The position numbers and the translations under genes are program-made. Positions 8,044 to 20,195 of a stretch of 64,000 nt of DNA are shown one piece after another. Source of the DNA: Chiua virens. Its lineage: Eukaryota > Basidiomycota > Agaricomycetes > Boletales > Boletaceae. The notes under the pieces were generated by a model. That model was given only the letters and a program-made list of their open reading frames with translations. It searched no databases and was not told where the DNA came from. Positions within the stretch are counted from its first letter, which is position 1, and each line of letters opens with the position of its first letter. The stretch spans positions 186,001 to 250,000 of the forward strand of contig JAHNUO010000009.1 in assembly GCA_019787685.1 (NCBI GenBank). Direction: 5' to 3'.

Positions 8044-11000
8044 GATACGTGAGCGGAGAAAGGACTTCTGTGATGGTGAAGGGTCCTTCTCGGCGAGAAG
8101 CGAGTTTCGGAGAGATAAGTTCCCGTTTCAAATTGTGGGCTTCCAACCAGACCTGATCTCCTTTGGCGAAGGGTTTGAACTTCTTGAAGGAGCGGGTTTT
8201 CATGGCCTGACAGGGGAGTTCGTGGGCAGCGAGGGCTTCGTCGCAGGCAGCAGAGAGGGTTTTGAGGCATTCCTCAATGGCGGGGAGTTTGGTTTCTGCT
8301 ATGATAGCAGGCAAGGGTCGAGGTTCGTAGCCCATCATCAGGAAGAAGGGTGATTTTCCCGTGATGGAGTGAGGGCGGTGGTTGTGTGCAAATTCAGCCA
8401 TGGGGAGTAGATCGGCCCAAGACGCAGGGTTGTTCTGGCAATACATGCGCAGGTAGGTTTCGACCTCTTGGTTGACACATTCCATTTCTCTGTCAGATTG
8501 GGGGTGATAGGTGGTGGAGAGGGAAAGGCAGTAGCCAATGAGTCGAGCAAGTTCCTTGGCGAAGGTGGAGGCGAATTGTGGTCCACAATCGGAGATGATT
8601 TTGTCGTAGAGGCCGAATCGCGTGTATACCTTATGGAAAAAAAGGCATGCTATACCTGCGGAGTTGGCAGTTTTCATGGTTGGGCAAAGAATTACCCCTT
8701 TCATAAGGCCATGGTCGACCACAACCATAAGGGAATCATAGCCCTCTGCGGAGGTGGGCAGATCTGTGATAAGATCCACAGAGATGTTCTGGAAGGGGCG
8801 AGAACATGCGGAGGGGATCGGGGAGAGGGGCGGGGTGGTCAGGTGAGTGTTGACCTTCTGTTGCTGGCAGGTGGCACAACCGGAGATGTAGGAGCGGACG
8901 AAGGAGGCAAGGCCTGGCCACCAGAATTCGGTGGCCACAAGCTGGCGAGTTTTCAAGAAGCTGGGGTGTCTGGCAGAGTGGGAGTCGTGGTGACAAGCAA
9001 TGATTTGTTGCCGGAGGTTTAAGTCAGGGGGAACGTAGACGCAGCCCTGATAGGTCAGGATACCAGCGTCGTACTTCCAGTTGGAGAGGTGGGTGCGGAA
9101 GGATGACAGGAGACCGCCATCCATAGCGTTCAAGGTATTGAGGACAAGGGGGTCATTGGCCGAGGATTTGGCAATGAGCGATTGGAGGTCGAGGGTGATG
9201 AGGTTGACGAATACATCGTCCAGCAGGAGGGTGACATTTTTATTGTCAGATTCGGAGGTGATGTGATCCGGACGGCGGGAGAGCGCATCCAGACCGTCAA
9301 GGAGTTTTCCAGGAACATGGGAGAACATCAAGTCGAAGTCAGCAAGGTCAAGGAGCCAACGGGCTTGTCGGCGGTTCAAGTTCTGAGGTTGACAGAAGTA
9401 CGTCAAATTCTTGTGGTCTGAGAAGACCATAACAGGGTGTGCGCTGCCACGAAGGTGGTGGCGCCAAGCCTTGAGGGATCTGATGACGGTGAGGAGTTCA
9501 CAATTGTAGATGTCATAGTTTCGTTCCACAGCATTGAAGGACTGCGAAAGGTAGGAGCAAGGTTTCCAGTCACCGTTGATATCGGTCTGGAGGAGTACAC
9601 CGCCGGTTGTGTATTTAGAAGCATCCGTAGCAATGGCGAAGGGTCAAGAGGTGTCGGGAAACCAGAGAACCGGATCTGTGGTGAAGGCCTTTTTGAGGCA
9701 TTCAAAGGTGTTGACCTGAGGGGTTCCCCAGGTCCAAGGAGTGTCTTTCTTGGTAAGATCGACGAGGGGTCGAGCGATGGTCGAGTAGTCAGGGATCAAC
9801 CAACGGTAGAAGTTGGCGAAGCCCATGAACGAGCGGACATCCTTGAGCTTGGTGGGAGTTGGCCAGTCAGCGATGCCAGCGACCTTGATGGGGTCCATGG
9901 CAAGTTTGCCTGGACGGGCGATCATACCAAGGTATTCAACCTCAGTAGTGGCGAAGTGGCATTTCTCGAGTTTGAGGTGAAGGTCGAGTTCCTTCATGCG
10001 GGCGAGAACATGTTTGGTGCGTTTCGTGTGTTCTGCTTCATCTTCGGAGAAGATCAGGAGGTCGTCCATGTAGATAACGAGCCATCCTTCGGCAATCATA
10101 TCGCAGAAAGAGTCGTTCATGAACCATTGGAAGGTGGTGGGTGAGTTAGTCAGTCCGAAGAACATGACCGTGGGTTCGAAGAGACCGTGATGAGTGATAA
10201 AGACAGCCTTCCATTGATGTCCGTCTTTGATTTGGACATTGTTGTAACCCCATCAAACATCAAACTTGGTGAAGAGCTTAGCGTCCTTGAGTTTGTCGAC
10301 AAGGTCGGTGATCAAGGGCAAGGGGTAGGCGTCACAGACGGTGTGTTCGTTCACGTAATGGTAATCTTGACAGGGTCGGAGTTTGCTGTCCTTTTTCTTG
10401 ACAAAGAAGAAGGGGGAGGCCTGTGGAGAGTTAGAGGGGCAGATCTTACCGTTGGCAAGGTGTTCATCGATGAATTCGTCGGTAGCTTTCCGTTCATCGG
10501 GGGACAAGGGGTAGACTTTCCCAACCTTGGGTTGGAACGAGTCCTTGAGGTGGATCTCGTGGTCGCAGGAACGGGATGGAGGCATCTGGTTGAAGGGTTC
10601 CTTCGCAAATATGGATTTGAATTCCTTGTATTCCGAAGGGAGGGTGACTTTGGCTTTTGGGGCCGCAGCTGCAAGGGAGGTGGCATTGGTAAGCTTCTTG
10701 GGTTGAGTGGTCCGAATGAAGTGTTGCCCCGTGCACATGACATGGTTCACAGAGTGTTGTACAGAGCCAATTGTGAAGCGATGGCCCTGTTGGGTGTCAA
10801 GGTAGTCGTAGAGTTTGCCATCCCAGATGGGATCGGTGTCGAGGTGACAAACCAGGCGGTTCAGTGGAGGATGGGTGAGCTTGGCAGAGTGGCAAGGTTC
10901 GTCGGTAGTGATAGGGGGGAGGTCAGGTTCGGGAGTGGAGATGGAGATGGTTTTGGCAGCCCAGTCGATAACGGGGTTGGTCACCTTAAGCCAAGGGAGT

Positions 11001-11302
11001 CTGAGGATCACGTTTTCAGAACCACAGTGGATGATGTGGAACTTTACATGTTGGAGTACTCCGCCAAGAGCGATCCGGAGGGTGGTGGTGAATTTGATGT
11101 CACCATTCTTGTTCATGGTAGCGTCTACGTTCCGAACCGGTATTGGTTTGGGAAGGCGCTCTTTGGGGAATTTGTTCTTCTGGACGAAGTGCCAGTTGAT
11201 ACAGTTGATCCTGGCCCCAGAGTCAATGAGGGCACGGGTGTCGACGTCTTGCGAGGTACTAGTAGTGTTCAATCTAACGGGGATTTGCATAGATTGGGAC
11301 AA
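8044..11302 (-). pseudogene. A2 pol, broken
   Basis: Homologous to A1 pol. Readable blocks are protease to RT start (11302-10253), RT core with IYMDDLLIF (10165-9644), and RNase H plus integrase (9529 to about 8050). The first block ends in FDV followed by TGA where A1 has FDVRWGYNNV, a CGA-to-TGA change. The frame at 9529 runs on past the junction into the B2 LTR, so its last ~100 residues are not Pol. Not expected to be functional. Confidence 0.9.
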
Positions 11303-11367
11303 GAGCTCAGCTACTAGTACATGAGTATGAGAATGGGAAGATACTGGTGTCGAATCAGTCTCCCTCC

Positions 11368-12608
11368 TTAGAAACCTGTGACCGGGGTGGTCACCTTGTT
11401 GACGCTCATGGTGTCCTCTTCGTCGTCGTCATCTACTTTGACAAGAGCGGGAATGGGTTCAGGATTTGGTTCTGCTTTCCGCACCTTTTTGGAGGTAGAT
11501 GCGGGAGTGGTCAAGGGTTTGGTCGCGAAGACCGGGCAGGAGGAGGTGTGATGGCCGGGTTGGTGGCACCGGAAGCAGAGGTTGTTGTCAAAGCATTGCT
11601 TTCGCTCAGCTTCGGTCATTTTGGGGACACGGACAGTGTCTACGTCCATGGCGTCGGGATCTCATTCCTTCTTGCGAGGGGGGTTGTCATGGAAAACGAC
11701 AGTGGCGGCGGGTTTCTTGTTTCAATGGGTGATCTCATTGGCACGCTCCCATTGGGTTTTGAAATGCATGGCTTGGGTATACCACTTGTCGATCGTGGTA
11801 GGGACCGTATCCATGCCTTGGATGCGTCTCATGAGAGATGGGGGAAGGCCCGCCGCGAAGAAGTTGATAAGAACGGAGTCAGAGCCGGTAAGCCCTGCAG
11901 TGGCAACCTTGTTGCGGAAGGAGGAGATGAAGGAGGGGATGTCTTCGTTCTTGGTGACGCAGGTGGTGGAGAGCCAGGCGATTGCGTCACCCTTGGTATC
12001 GTGGTGTTCGAAGTCCTTTCGGAACTCTGATTGCCAATCAGCCCATGTCCTGAAGGTACGGAGCGGAATGGACTTAGTGTGGAAGGTATCAGCCCAGGTT
12101 TTGGCTGACCCTTCAGTCATGAAGGAGAGGGCAAAGGCGACATGTTTGTTATCCATATCATAGATGGGGTCATTGACGAAGAGGTAGGTGGTGACGTCAT
12201 TGAGCCAGGGGATGGCACGGTCATAGGATCCGTCAAAGATGGAGGGTTTTCCAAGGCGAAGCTCGACTGCCTTGCTAGACATGTTGCTAGACAAGGTGGC
12301 GGGGGTGGTCAGGGGTTGTCCTGGAGGTAGGACGATCAAGGGCAGGGGGTTCTGGATAGATGATGGTCCAGGATTGGGCCTTCATGGGGTCATAGGGGAC
12401 ACAAAGGTGGTGAGGGCAGGGATGTCAAGGGAGGTGGTAAGACGCTCGGCTAGTTGCTGAGTTTCGTCTTCCAAGTCAAGGTGTTCAATGTTGATGTCGA
12501 GATCTTCCTCCTGGGGTTCAGAAGGTGGGGTTCAGGGTTCAGGGTTTTCGTCAGAAAGATCGGACAATGGAGTATGAGAGGTCCGAAGATTCCAAGCAGG
12601 GTTCAAGA
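11368..12608 (-). pseudogene. A2 gag, broken
   Basis: Matches A1 gag along its length. It keeps a CCHC knuckle (CFRCHQPGHHTSSC) but is interrupted by stops, for example TGA near 12536 in the N-terminal part and a stop near 11670-11725 between the capsid and knuckle blocks. The slippery heptamer at its end is lost (GGT TTC TAA). Confidence 0.88.
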
Positions 12609-12773
12609 GTGGATGGGTAGAAGGTCGTCCGGCAATGGTGGGCAGCTATCTGCACGAAGGCAGGCTGAATACAATAGTCTTGATCTTATGTTACGATAGA
12701 TCCGGGTAGGACCTAGCATAGCCACAAAAGCGCTAAGGATCAAGTGGCTGCGATAACTCGAACAACCACCACT

Positions 12774-13355
12774 TGATATGTGGCGCGCTGTAAGAGTCCA
12801 AGGAGGACTGCTGTTAGCGTATTGCCAACAGTGGAGATGAGATAGAACTCAGGTGTTGCTGAGAGCGTCCTGTTGGGAATCTATACCTGAAGGACCAAGG
12901 GTCTTCCCCTTGTGATCGAGGTGGAACCTAGGCGTTGGCCGTAGGTGTCGAGGGTCAAGTGTCAAGGAGGTCACAGGGGAGTTCCCGAGTGGAGGCAGAG
13001 ATACTCAGCTAGATTGCAGAGATCAAGACTAGTGTACATGAGTATCGCTGCGAGGTATTTATACTACGTGAATCGTGCACGGACCAAGTATCTAAAAGGG
13101 GTAGGCCAGAAGAGTGGAAGAGCAAAGGGCCAAAAGGGAAATCGTACAATGCGAAGGCAATGGACGATGACGAAGATGAAATGACTAAGTATGATGCCAT
13201 CGGATGATGACGTGAAAGAAAAGAGTAAGCATGCAGGTAAAGCTGATGCTGGTTACGTAAGGTGAAACGCGTACGGATGAGTGTACGAAGATACCTAGGT
13301 ATCGAGTAAAGCAAAGTAGTACAAGTGAAACAAAGAAAAGAAAGAAATCGTAACA
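12774..13355 (-). repeat. 5' LTR of A2 (582 bp)
   Basis: TG at 12774 to CA at 13355. Clearly related to the A1 LTR but diverged and about 67 bp shorter, with one rather than two internal 26-bp units. The right flank is CTCAG (13356-13360) inside the copia gag. Confidence 0.88.
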
Positions 13356-14186
13356 CTCAGCTACAATGTTGGCTTTGTGGCGATGTTGCTGGGGGTTCTT
13401 GCTATAGTCAGAGCATTTTCCATGTCTCTTTTTCCTTCCGAAGCCTTCCAGACCAGAACCACCAGAACCAGAATTTCCCTGTTGTTTCTGCTGGGCACCA
13501 AACTTTGGTTCCTCCCCTTTCCACTTAACAGCGGAAACCTTGTTTGCTTGCTGTTCAGGCTTAGCCTGAGATCTGGTCTGAGTTGGACGGTGAGCAACAT
13601 GTTGTTGCCAAGCAGCTGTGATGGCCTGTTCTACATCTGCCATAGTAGGGGTTTTGGTATCGGCAGAGGGTTTCTCATTTGCAGTGGTATTGAGTAAATT
13701 GGTGTAGAAGTCGGCATATTTGGGTAGCCAGGACAGGATGATCATCAGCTTGATCTTGTCATCAACCTTGTATTCAAAAGACTTGAGCTGGGCAAAATGG
13801 GTATTGGATTTGGCAAAAGTCTGGGCAGGATGCTGATTTTCTGAGAAGAAAAGGGACATCATGGACTTGAATTTGGAATAAGCAGAAGAGATGGTGTGGC
13901 CATCATACTGTTGCTTCAGTGAATTCCAGAGGGAAAGAGCTGTAGCACAATTGGCATGATGACTGAGCAAGTGATGCTCAATGCGGAGCTTCATGGAACC
14001 CATGGCTTTGTCGTCATTGTCATCCCAGTTATTCTGCTTTTCCAAGTCATCATCCGTGGGGCATGTCCGTTTCATGCAAGCATTCCAGACACTGACTGAC
14101 TGAAGATAATTCTTCATGTCATCAGCCCAGCAACGATAGTTTGATCCGTTGAGCTTAGAAATGTTGTTGAGTGTGTTAGATGACAT
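13356..14186 (-). pseudogene. Ty1/copia gag, 3' end cut off by A2
   Basis: Minus-strand open frame starting MSSNTLNNISKLNGSNY at 14186 and running about 276 codons to the A2 LTR. The order is typical of copia Gag: LNGSNYRCWADDMKNYL near the start, WNSLKQQYDG in the middle, then a basic, Gln-rich tail. A knuckle remnant (HGKCSDYSKNPQQHRHKA) has lost the canonical cysteines. All of the copia pol is missing because A2 begins at 13355. An upstream ATG at 14267 is in frame but lies in what looks like LTR or leader. Confidence 0.75.
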
Positions 14187-15321
14187 AACAGGTAGGTAAT
14201 CTGATGGTATGAATGTCAGTAAACCTTGTTCACAGAGAAGAAGGGAGCGAGGAGAAATCAATTGCATCTGCTGAACATTCAGTGACCCTCAGATTGGGGT
14301 GACATAGTCTCCCCCTACACTGTAGGTCTAAAAGCCTATTTCCCTGAGTGTATTCACATCAAAAGGGAGTGTCCGGCGAGAATTCTCAATCACACAGGAC
14401 TGGCTTTATTCAGCACATCCAGCAAGAATATTAATATTCAATTGCATTGGATGGTGAATTATCAGGTGTCCACCAAGAGCAGTCAGCAGTGGGTATATTG
14501 CACAGCTGGCCACTCGGGGCTCATAACCTTTTAGAACAGACCAGATCCATAGGACCCAGTTGTCCCGAGGGCAGAGTCACTGCTCTGGTGACTTACCTGA
14601 TGGTGAAGCTCAAGACGATATTGTGGAGGATGGAGAGAGAGAAGATTGTTATTCTGTATATACAGTAGAACATATTTATATATCTACTGTAATGCTATGC
14701 TGTACCTGTAGTGAGGAGTAATGGTACTGCATTGGTGATTGTAACTAATTGTATTGTAGTGCCTAAGGTACTACAATAAGTCTATAGTCGTTCTGGTACT
14801 TCCGGAGCGTGGGAACCTCAGAACTTCCAGAAGTGGAAGCCTCAGCATCGCGGGAACTACCCAGAACAGTCGGAACAGATTGTACATATTCCAACATGAT
14901 CCACTCGCTAACACTCCATTGAGTGACGAGTTATGGACAGTAACTTTTTCTGTTCACCTGAACATGGACGCCAACACATATGAGCTCGACTCTGCGCCTT
15001 TGGGTGTTCCCTCTGGCAACTCCGGCTACTACTCTGATCCTCTAGGTTACTCCGGTCATCTCTCCTTGCTTGACATTGAAAACTCCATGGAACCTCAGCA
15101 ACTTATACCATTCTTTCCTGGATTACTTTGAAAGGCATTCACATCCCTCCTCCTTTGTACCCTGAACTCCCTCCGTCCACCTCCACTGCTAGACACTGGG
15201 ATGTCTAGCCTAAGAGGGGGATATGGACCTCCCGTTCCCCACACTTCCATCTCTGCTTACTCCGTTTTCCTCTGAGAATGGTATCTTGTTGCTTTTTGCA
15301 ACTTCATAAGTACATTCTACA
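14187..15321. other. Retroelement debris: possible copia LTR, leader fragments, unassigned sequence
   Basis: In minus sense a purine tract AGGGGGAGACTA (about 14304-14316) is followed by TGTCACCCC, and ACTGACA occurs about 90 bp later (near 14215). This could be a very short LTR with TGTCA/TGACA ends, placed 5' of the copia gag. A 23-bp inverted repeat arm pair (TTGTAGT/ACTACAA) lies at about 14755-14778. A plus-strand purine tract AAGAGGGGGATA is at 15212-15223. A short plus-strand open frame (about 14964-15131) is unrecognised. No complete gene is visible. Confidence 0.35.
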
Positions 15322-15930
15322 CTACTCTACTTCTCCCTCCGCATCCGCCGAATCACCCATCTCCACCTCTGTGCCCATCTCCGCGAGCTCCTTTTCACCC
15401 ACCTCCACATCAACATCCTTGACATCCGACCCCTCCGACTTTGCTCCATACACCTCCTCCACCTTCAGCTCCATGAGCCTCAATAGCAGAGTGTTCTGGT
15501 AATCCAGACGCCTGTTTTGCGATCTCATCGCTGCTTGAAGATCCCTCATGGCCTCCATCATCTGCTTTGCAACTCCTGCCCATGACTCCGCCGCCTGCAC
15601 GAACACCTCCGGGAGAGACAAGCCCTGAGCCCCGCTCGGACCAGTGGACAACAACTCGGTCCTCACCTTCTTCTTCAACTTCAGCACCTCCTCCAAATCC
15701 TCCACCCGTTTCCTCCGACGCACCCTCTTCTCCGTCACCTCCTCTCTGGGCCTCTTGCACTTCACCTTGGCGTCTCGACAAGGCTCACAAGCTGTCGACT
15801 TCCTCCCCGCACCCAGCATGCACTCCAGGCCTTGGTCCTCGCACCTAGTGCATACCTCCCACTCTGACCCTCGCACCTTCTCCTTGCCCTTCTCCTTGGG
15901 AGCACTCTGCTCCACACGGACCTCCTCGGC
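15322..15930 (-). CDS. Exon 2 of coiled-coil/Cys6 protein gene (gene split by B3)
   Basis: 203 codons starting after a TTAATAG splice acceptor (15933-15931) in phase 0 and ending in TAG. It carries CTRCEDQGLEC and, ten residues on, CEPCRDAKVKC. The spacing CX2CX6C-X10-CX2CX6C equals that of a Zn(II)2Cys6 cluster. The halves appear swapped relative to the usual order, because the Arg/Lys-rich half (CR.AK.KC) comes second. A basic stretch (EKRVRRRKRVEDLEEVL) and an acidic tail follow. A role in DNA binding is possible, but the family is not one I can name with certainty. Exon 1 is at 23180-22896. Confidence 0.65.
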   Translation of the reverse strand, partial: AEEVRVEQSAPKEKGKEKVRGSEWEVCTRCEDQGLECMLGAGRKSTACEPCRDAKVKCKRPREEVTEKRVRRRKRVEDLEEVLKLKKKVRTELLSTGPSGAQGLSLPEVFVQAAESWAGVAKQMMEAMRDLQAAMRSQNRRLDYQNTLLLRLMELKVEEVYGAKSEGSDVKDVDVEVGEKELAEMGTEVEMGDSADAEGEVE

Positions 15931-15977
15931 CTATTAACTCCGTCAGCTCCAGAAGCCAGACGTTGTGAACCACTTAC
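15931..15977 (-). other. Native 47-nt intron remainder with 5' donor copy GTAAG
   Basis: Reads GTAAGTGG...TTAATAG on the minus strand. 15973-15977 (CTTAC on +) is one copy of the 5-bp target duplication of B3; the other is 22891-22895. Without B3, exon 1 (ending AAG) would join exon 2 (starting GCC) across a 47-nt intron in phase 0. Confidence 0.75.
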
Positions 15978-16407
15978 TGAAACAACCTAGAACAATACTA
16001 GACTGTAAAGTGTAGTGGTTGAGATGAGAGGGGGTTCAGTCCAGTGAAGAGGCAAAAACTCCAAGAGAACTTTGTTAGAGCTCTCTGGCTTTGATTCATG
16101 GGGTTTATATACTACATGGATATCGGAGTTCTAATCTGAGTATGAACTACGTAGATAAGTATACTGTTTCCTATTGGATGATAAGGTGTGAATAGATATG
16201 AGTCATAGATAAGAGCATAGCCTTGCACTGCCGGTAGTGAGTCAGTGATAAGGGAAATGAATAGATAAGGACATGAGGTGATGGGTGCTGTGTTATTGTG
16301 GCAGCCAATCGGATATGATCCTTAGGACAGCCTTGACATGAGGCGTGTATCTTTAGAATAGATTGAACGTTGGAGTTGAGAAGTGAGGAAAAGTTGGTAT
16401 CGTAACA
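15978..16407 (-). repeat. 3' LTR of B3 (430 bp)
   Basis: TGAAACAACC...GTAACA on +. Identical to 22460-22890 apart from one missing G in the GGC(G)AAAAACTCC stretch. Confidence 0.95.
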
Positions 16408-19400
16408 CTATCCCCCTTCTGTTGATCAGACTCCGAATGATCTGTTTCATAGTTGAGACGATGGAGATTATCCTCATCTTCGTTTTTGGTTTTATCGTCA
16501 TAGGTGCGGAACATGGAATTAAATTCGGTTTGTGTGACTTTTAATTTCCTTGGGGCATCTGGATGTGCTTCGTGGAAATCAGATATGAGATCTGGCGCAT
16601 TCTTCAGATTCTTTAGTGGTTCCCAAGTTCTTTCATCATCATCATAACCCTTCCAGTGAATGAGATATTCTAAGCGGCGTCCCTTCATTCGGGAATCAAC
16701 AATGTAGTCTGCTTCGAATTCTTCTTCTCAGTCATCTCCGATTACTATAGGCCGTGGTTTATAAACCGGCTGATCGGGAAGGTGTTCCTTATAAGGTTTG
16801 ACCTGAGAGATGTTTACTACTGGGTGTATTCTCATAGTTCGTGGGAGTCGAAGCTTTAGAGCATTCGGACCGTGTATGGATATTATGTCATAGGGTCCAA
16901 TCCATTTATCCGTGAATTTTGGATGTTGTTTTATTTTTAGGTTTGCAGTCGAGAGCCAGACTTTATCACCAATTGAGTAAGAGGGAGGTTCTGTTCTCGA
17001 TTTATCTGCAACGTTTTTCATATGTTCCGCGGCTTTATCTATATTAGATTTGGTTTGCTCTAGAATTTCGGAGAAATCCGTAATGAAGTTTTGAGCGGCC
17101 GGGTTTTTCATGGATTGTGGCATAATTCCCATCCTAGGGACGTAGGAACATGTGATTTCGAATGGTGAGAATTTAGTGGCAGTGTGTTTCTTGCTATTAT
17201 AGGAGAATTGTGCGAGAGGGAGCCAATCGGCCCATGTGTTATCCTTCTCTGCACAGAACATGCGAAGATATTGTTGCACTTCTTGATTCATTCGTTCTGA
17301 TTGTCCGTCTGTTTGTGGATGATGTGCAGTGCTTAATTTGGGTGTTATTTTTAACCCTGAGCATATATCTTTCATAAATTGGGAAGCGAATTGTGGTCCT
17401 CTATCCGATATAATGGTTTTAGGGAGGCCATGATGTTTCCATATGTGTGAGAGATATAATTTAGCGAGATCCATAGATGTACACGTTTTGTGACATGGGA
17501 TGAATTCGACTTCTTTAGAGAAGCGATCCACAACCGTGAGAATTGAGTCATAGGAGTGTGAAAGTGGGAGATCTGTGATGAAATCTGCTGAGATATCTTC
17601 CCATGGTAGTGACAGTGTTTCTAGGGGTTGCAGGAGTCCTGCCGTTTTCTGATTAGAACCCTTGAATCGAGCGCATCTTTCACAGTGTGAGACATAATTT
17701 TTGACTTCTTCGTTCATTCGAGGCCAAATGTAGGTTCGGGAGAGAAGTTCTAAAGTTTTATCATAACCGGGATGTCCGGCTTCTGGTGTGTCATGAAACA
17801 TAGTTATAGATTTGGTGCGTAAAGTGTCCGGAATGAAGATCCTATCCCCCTTTCTAAGGAAGGCGTCCTTGACTTTATATCCGATAGATAGTAAGTGTTT
17901 CATGGCATTGGGTGATAATTTCATAGTTTCATGTTGTACGTCTGATAAGAATTGATCGCCATTATAGAGGAGAGTGACGGCTGATCTGATCTTAGATGGG
18001 TCCATGAGAAGGATTCCTTTGTTATCATCTTCGATTCCTGTCATGTGGTCCTCTCTCCTACTTAAAGCGTCTGCTTTTCCCATGGTGACTCCTGCCTTGT
18101 GGTGCCAAGTGAAGTTAAAGCGTGAGAGATATTGTGCCCATCTCGCTTGTCTTCGGTTAAGATCTTGGCGTGTCATAAACCACGTAAGGTTTTGGTGGTC
18201 ATTCTATATTTCAAATTCATGTTTTGCACCCTCAAGGTAGTGGCGCCATAGTTCCAATGAATGAATCACCGAGAGCATTTCTTTGTTGGCTATTGGGTAA
18301 TTTCGTTCTTCTGGGGTCATAGAGTGGCTATTGTAAGCGACAGGGTGCCAAAGTCCTTCTTTTTCTAAAGATAGAACTGCTCCTGTTGCGAAATCTGATG
18401 AATCGCATTCTAGGCGATATTTGGCATTCTGATCCGGATAAGCAAGGATAGGGGCTGTCGTAAAAGCCTTTTTAAGCATAGTGAATGCTTCGTCACAAGC
18501 GAAGGTCCATTCGAATTTTTGATCCTTTTTTGTAAGGTCATGTAAAGGTCGTGCTATCTTTCCATAGTCTTTAATGAATCTGCGATAGAAGTTGGCAAGT
18601 CCGAGGAAACTTCTAATGTGTTTGACTGATGTGGGAGTTGGCCATTCAGCTACTGCTTTAGTTTTTTCGTTATCCATTTTAATCCCATCAGTTCCCACGA
18701 TCATTCCGAGGAAGTCCACTTCTTTTACGCGGAAGAAGCATTTTTCTGGTTTTACGTATAAGTCATTGTCTTCAAGGCGTTTAAGTACTTCGAGAACTAT
18801 TTTGTCATGAGTTTCATAATCGTCGGTGTTAGTGAATATCATAAGGTCATCGATGTAGACGACCACAACGCCATTCATATCGGCAAAGATTTCGTTCATC
18901 ATGGTTTGAAACGTTGCTGGTGAGTTGCATAATCCGAAGTACATGACGATGGGTTCAAAAGACCCGCGGTGATAGACAAATGCTGCCTTCCATTCATCGC
19001 CTTCTTTGATGCGTACATTATTGTATCCCCATCGGAGATCCATTTTCGTAAATAGTTTAGCGTCTTTTAATTTGTCCACAAGTTGCGATATGAGCGGCAA
19101 GGGGTAGTTATTTTTGCTTGTATGTTCGTTTAGGTATCAGTAGTCTTGGACCATACGCTTCTTTCCATCTTTCTTGGGTACAAAGAAGACCGGAGATGTC
19201 TGTTCCAATTTAGAGGGTCTGATGTAACCTTTCTTTAATTGGTCATCAATGAATGCGGAAACCTCCTCTTGTTCTGTGACAGAAAGGGGTATTAAGCGGC
19301 CCTTTTTGGGAACAAAAGACTCTTTTAGGTCAATGCTGTGGTCCCATGGTTTGCGTAATGGTATCCTTTCGGATTCCGTTTTTCCAAATACTTTAGCATA

Positions 19401-20195
19401 CTTCATATATTCTCGTGGGACCATCTCTTCAAGAGTGCATTCCTTAGGAGGAGAAGGTGGAGTTTCCATGTTTGTGGTAAAAATACGAGATTCTGCAATA
19501 GAGTTTGCATATTTGAGTTCTTCTGCGATAATGGAATCCAGAAAGTCATCTTCTTCTTGAGAGTGACATGATTCCGGGCATCTCCGCATTACAACTGTTC
19601 CTGTAGACCAGTCAATATGGGGATTGTGTTGCTTTAACCATGTGAATCCGAGGATAAGGTCGTTCTTTCCAAGGTTGGTAATTTCGGCATCCACTATTTC
19701 CCTGTGACCTTTGTAATCGATCAGGATTTGTGTGGCGTGAGTAATAGAACCCGCTTGGTTTTTGGTTCCATCAACGTTGAAGACTTGAATTGCATGGGGT
19801 AATGCGTGTGTGGGAAGTTTGTGCTTTGCGACGTAATCTTCGTGTATGAAGATCGCATTAGCTCCGCTATCTAAGAGCGCTTTTGCTCCAACATAACCAA
19901 TTTGGTTTACTGGGGAGACCAAAATTGGTAAGACTATTTCTTTTTCTACCGATGTAGATCTAATGAAAGACCCATCGGGGATTTGTTTTGTGACAGAATT
20001 AAGCACGGAACTATCGTGTCCGCCACGCTCCGCAGAGTCGCTGTCAACGCTTTCATTTTCTGTTGTTTTTGATGGTTTAGGTAGTTTATCCTCTTGCCGG
20101 GGAGGTGTTTCGGAGTATTTGAAATCAAACTTTAAAGAAACAGTGTTTTCATATTCTTTTGGAAGGGTAGTGCGAACGTGAGATCCCAGTTTTCT
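16353..20195 (-). pseudogene. B3 pol with three in-frame stop codons
   Basis: Frame order on minus: protease (ALLDSGANAIF), RT (YIDD in VVVYIDDLMIF), RNase H, integrase (H..H...CERC zinc site, ISDRGPQFAS, HHPQTDGQSER) and chromodomain (YLIHWKGYDDDERTWEP). Three stops break one continuous frame: TGA at 19139-19137 where the family has Arg (QDY.YLNEHT), TAG at 18206-18204 where Trp is expected (EI.NDHQNLT), and TGA at 16730-16728 just before the chromodomain. All three fit single C:G-to-T:A transitions. The frame is open upstream of 20006 to the nucleocapsid end, in -1 register. Confidence 0.9.

Larger units (their letters stand above)
8039..13355 (-). mobile_element. Old chromovirus copy A2, 3' part missing
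   Basis: Collinear with A1 from its pol integrase/tail region (8039, matching A1 about 2070) through gag and leader to the 5' LTR (12774-13355). Pol and gag are broken by stops. Differences from A1 are dominated by changes in CGN codons (Arg to Cys, His, Gln or stop), the mark of CpG deamination. The chromodomain end, the tail and the 3' LTR are not in the window because B2 cuts the copy at 8038. On the right it abuts a copia gag; flank CTCAG. Confidence 0.9.

Noticed and set aside
7742..9529. A 595-codon frame that looks like one long Pol protein
   Set aside because: The last ~100 codons lie in the B2 LTR; the frame only happens to stay open across the insertion junction.
14755..14778. Inverted repeat TTGTAGT/ACTACAA as a terminator or transposon end
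   Set aside because: Short, isolated and without flanking duplication or adjacent gene.
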